Assembly (NCBI GenBank): GCA_034698045.1
Contig: JAQGAU010000859.1
Coordinates: forward strand, 1 to 23,135
Origin: Paramacrobiotus richtersi
Taxonomy: Eukaryota; Tardigrada; Eutardigrada; Parachela; Macrobiotidae
Length of the DNA stretch: 23,135 nt
Reading direction: 5' to 3'
Positions 21,281 to 23,135 of the stretch are shown here, in pieces. Below the pieces are notes generated by a model that saw nothing but the letters and a program-made list of their open reading frames with translations, was not told where the DNA came from and did no database searches. Made by a program: the position numbers and the translations under genes. Numbering within the stretch: position 1 is the first letter of the stretch; every line of letters starts with the position of its first letter.

Positions 21281-22738
21281 TTGTTACTTCGTCAGTGAAG
21301 GTGGCATGTGTCATCCGACTCCCATGACCTTCGTGAATTCGCCAGTAGTCTCACGAACAGAATTCAAATTGTATGTCATGTTTCACAAAAATAGTCCCAA
21401 AAGAAATGTCTACAATTTTCGCACTTTGTAGTTCGTCGATTTCATTAATGTAGCGGTGAAGCCTAATACGAACGAACATCAACGATGGGCCACGTCGGAG
21501 TTGCAATTTGCAAATAAAGTTTAGCACAGCATCCTATATTAGAACGCTGAACCGCTTACACACTCTGTTTCCACCTGGTGGATTTACAGGTCTACACGAC
21601 TAAATAGTTAAGTTAAAAAAACTTCGGTTAAGTTAGCAACCTTTGTAACTCATTTAGCCCATTTCCCGTACTTTTAGCGTTCCTCAAATATACTGATTCC
21701 ATTAAATCTACCGGAACGGATGTTAAGGTAACGATTCTGGATGACTCTGTCTCGATCTCCTTATCAATTAAATTTTACCGGAAACACACACGTGCCCAAT
21801 ACTCGCGCTCTACGCTGATGTTCACTCTCTTTTTCTCCTATCTCGACCAAAAGAACTGCCCGCTCTAAACAGAGCAAACGAACACGTAAAAAATAAATTA
21901 TACCTCGTCTCAGGCTTCCTCCTCCGCATCACAAAGTATTCCCGTACGAACAAAAACTTGTATTCGAACTGTCGATTAAAACAAACCCTGAGAAGATAGC
22001 CGAAGGTGCTTCTTTGTATTGTTCAACTAGAGCACCTACCAGAGCCATAATGGAGCATCAGAACTGGCGGCATAATGCCACCGACTGGTATTTGAATCCC
22101 AGCATGTACTGCTGATTTTCCAGTGTGAGATGGGACAGGCAACACGATTGTCGCAAGCGTCGTTCTCATACCGTAATAAAGAGTCAAACGGTTCATTTTT
22201 CTACAATAATTCTTCCTGCATTCATGACTGTTCACTAAGCAAAGAGATGATACGATGGATTACCCACCGGAAGCAAAAATTACAGGAACTTCAGAGTTCA
22301 GTTAATAAGTCATACGAAAATCGTGCATTAACCGCTGTGTTCTCCGATCTGGCGACGATCGAAGTCCATTCAGCGACTGTTAGTCTGTTAATGTTTCGGA
22401 GTTATGCAAATGCGTACATCGCTATACCACCGCTACATCGTTCCTTAGCAACTCCAACGCGGCACTTTCGGGGTAATGCTCTACGGCATGGATATGCTCT
22501 TCTACTCAGATTCGAATCATACGAATACACATATTATACACTGTATCTTGACATCAGCCATGCATGCAGTTCGATTATGCTCACCGTTAGTTCCATAATT
22601 TATCATACTGAGTAAGGAACCATGGCATGGTATTTTCTAATATTAATGGTATGCGTGTGTATGCATGTGATACTATGGTACAGCAATAAACACAGAATCA
22701 TAGTAAAAAAAGGAAGCATGCAAATTTCAATTGTGTAA
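21281..22738. other. Intergenic, no supportable gene
   Basis: About 1.45 kb. The longest frame (22130-22615 +, 161 codons) has no recognisable domain and an unremarkable composition. A minus-strand frame at 22023-22235 has splice-like borders but no known relative. No RNA gene or repeat was identified. Confidence 0.4.
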
Positions 22739-23135
22739 GTTCACGTTCTTTTTTCTCATAATATCGACATATTTGTTACAGAAGCGGTGCGCTTTGGAAT
22801 GATGATTAATTGTTTGACTATTACTTTCGTTGTTGTCGAACATGATTGTTCGAACTGTGGAGTCAGAGTTCATTCCAATGGACACCACGGCTTATCATGC
22901 CGCATCAATAAGGGTTGGTGGCCCCGGCATGTTGAACTGAACAGTGTGATGAAAAGGACGGCCGAAAGCGCGGGTTTTCCTAGTCAGCTAGAACCGGGCG
23001 GACTTTTTCGTGACGCGAGTCGGCCGGATGGACTAACCTTAGTTCCTGTTCGAGATGGCAAGCCTCTTGCCTGGGATGCCACCTGTACGTGTACCGTTGC
23101 GGATTCGCATGTTGTGGACAGTGCCAGGCGGCCAG
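22739..23135 (+). mobile_element. Retroelement C-terminal zinc-binding and nuclease-like domain (partial)
   Basis: One frame is open from a stop at 22736-22738 to the right edge. From 22781 the frame reads E-A-V-R-F-G, then a zinc-binding pattern C-x2-C-x8-H-x4-C (C-S-N-C to H-H-G-L-S-C), R-H-V-E-L-N-S-V-M-K-R, L-E-P-G-G-L, and R-P-D-G-L-T-L-V-P with W-D-A-T-C-T-C-T about 11 residues later. This is the layout of the C-terminal region found after reverse transcriptase in many invertebrate retroelement proteins. The CCHC knuckle before a PD...D motif also resembles the restriction-like endonuclease of R2-type non-LTR elements. No reverse transcriptase precedes it, so the element is 5'-truncated, or this is an isolated or spliced piece. 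It continues beyond the window. Confidence 0.65.

Noticed and set aside
22023-22235. Minus-strand frame bordered by TTGTAG and G|GTAGGT
   Set aside because: Splice-like borders alone are weak evidence, and no family or partner exon was found.
22130-22615. 161-codon plus-strand frame
   Set aside because: No recognisable domain, no splice or promoter support, and low-complexity-free but unremarkable composition; could not be supported as a gene.

Overview
The window looks like nuclear DNA of a compact invertebrate animal genome. The evidence is genes with GT-AG introns (84 to 868 bp), a CNNM-family membrane protein, Ser/Thr-kinase-like genes, a CSalphabeta defensin-like peptide gene, a fragment resembling the 3' end of a retrotransposon, and several pseudogenes. 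There are no bacterial operon features. An ecdysozoan (arthropod, chelicerate or tardigrade) would fit, but the sequence does not settle the phylum. All exon models were built by hand from splice consensus, reading phase and family alignment recalled from knowledge; no search was run.

Region 1 (1-7.0 kb) is a kinase neighbourhood. At the left edge is the 5' part of a minus-strand kinase-like gene. Next comes a two-exon plus-strand kinase (1383-3059). After it is a minus-strand protein that looks like a papain-fold C39-type cysteine peptidase (3577-4428). Last is a three-exon minus-strand gene (4632-6824) encoding a pseudokinase fused to a second, divergent kinase domain. A plausible in-phase intron could join this last gene to the peptidase-like ORF, giving one pseudokinase-kinase-peptidase polypeptide.

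Region 2 (7.0-12.6 kb) is an array of decayed duplicates. A broken N-lobe copy of the plus-strand kinase (about 7700-7957) is followed by four partial copies of one unit. The full unit is: CNNM first exon, the start of its intron 1, a spacer, then an antisense defensin-like gene with its upstream flank. Copy 1 has the only intact defensin-like gene (8696-8998). Copy 2 keeps a broken CNNM exon 1 and a defensin stopped at its fifth cysteine. Copy 3 keeps all six cysteines but has a stop before them. Copy 0 keeps only the spacer.

Region 3 (14.0-18.2 kb) is the intact five-exon CNNM gene, predicted at 787 residues. It has a signal peptide and extracellular domain, a DUF21 membrane domain, a CBS pair and a C-terminal cNMP-binding-like domain. 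One of its introns appears to be GC-AG.

Region 4 (18.2-23.1 kb) is mostly non-coding. It holds a direct-repeat-flanked AT-rich block, a frameshifted intronless VPS4-like AAA ATPase pseudogene, a perfect 19-bp inverted repeat, and at the right edge a zinc-binding plus nuclease-like retroelement C-terminus that runs off the window.
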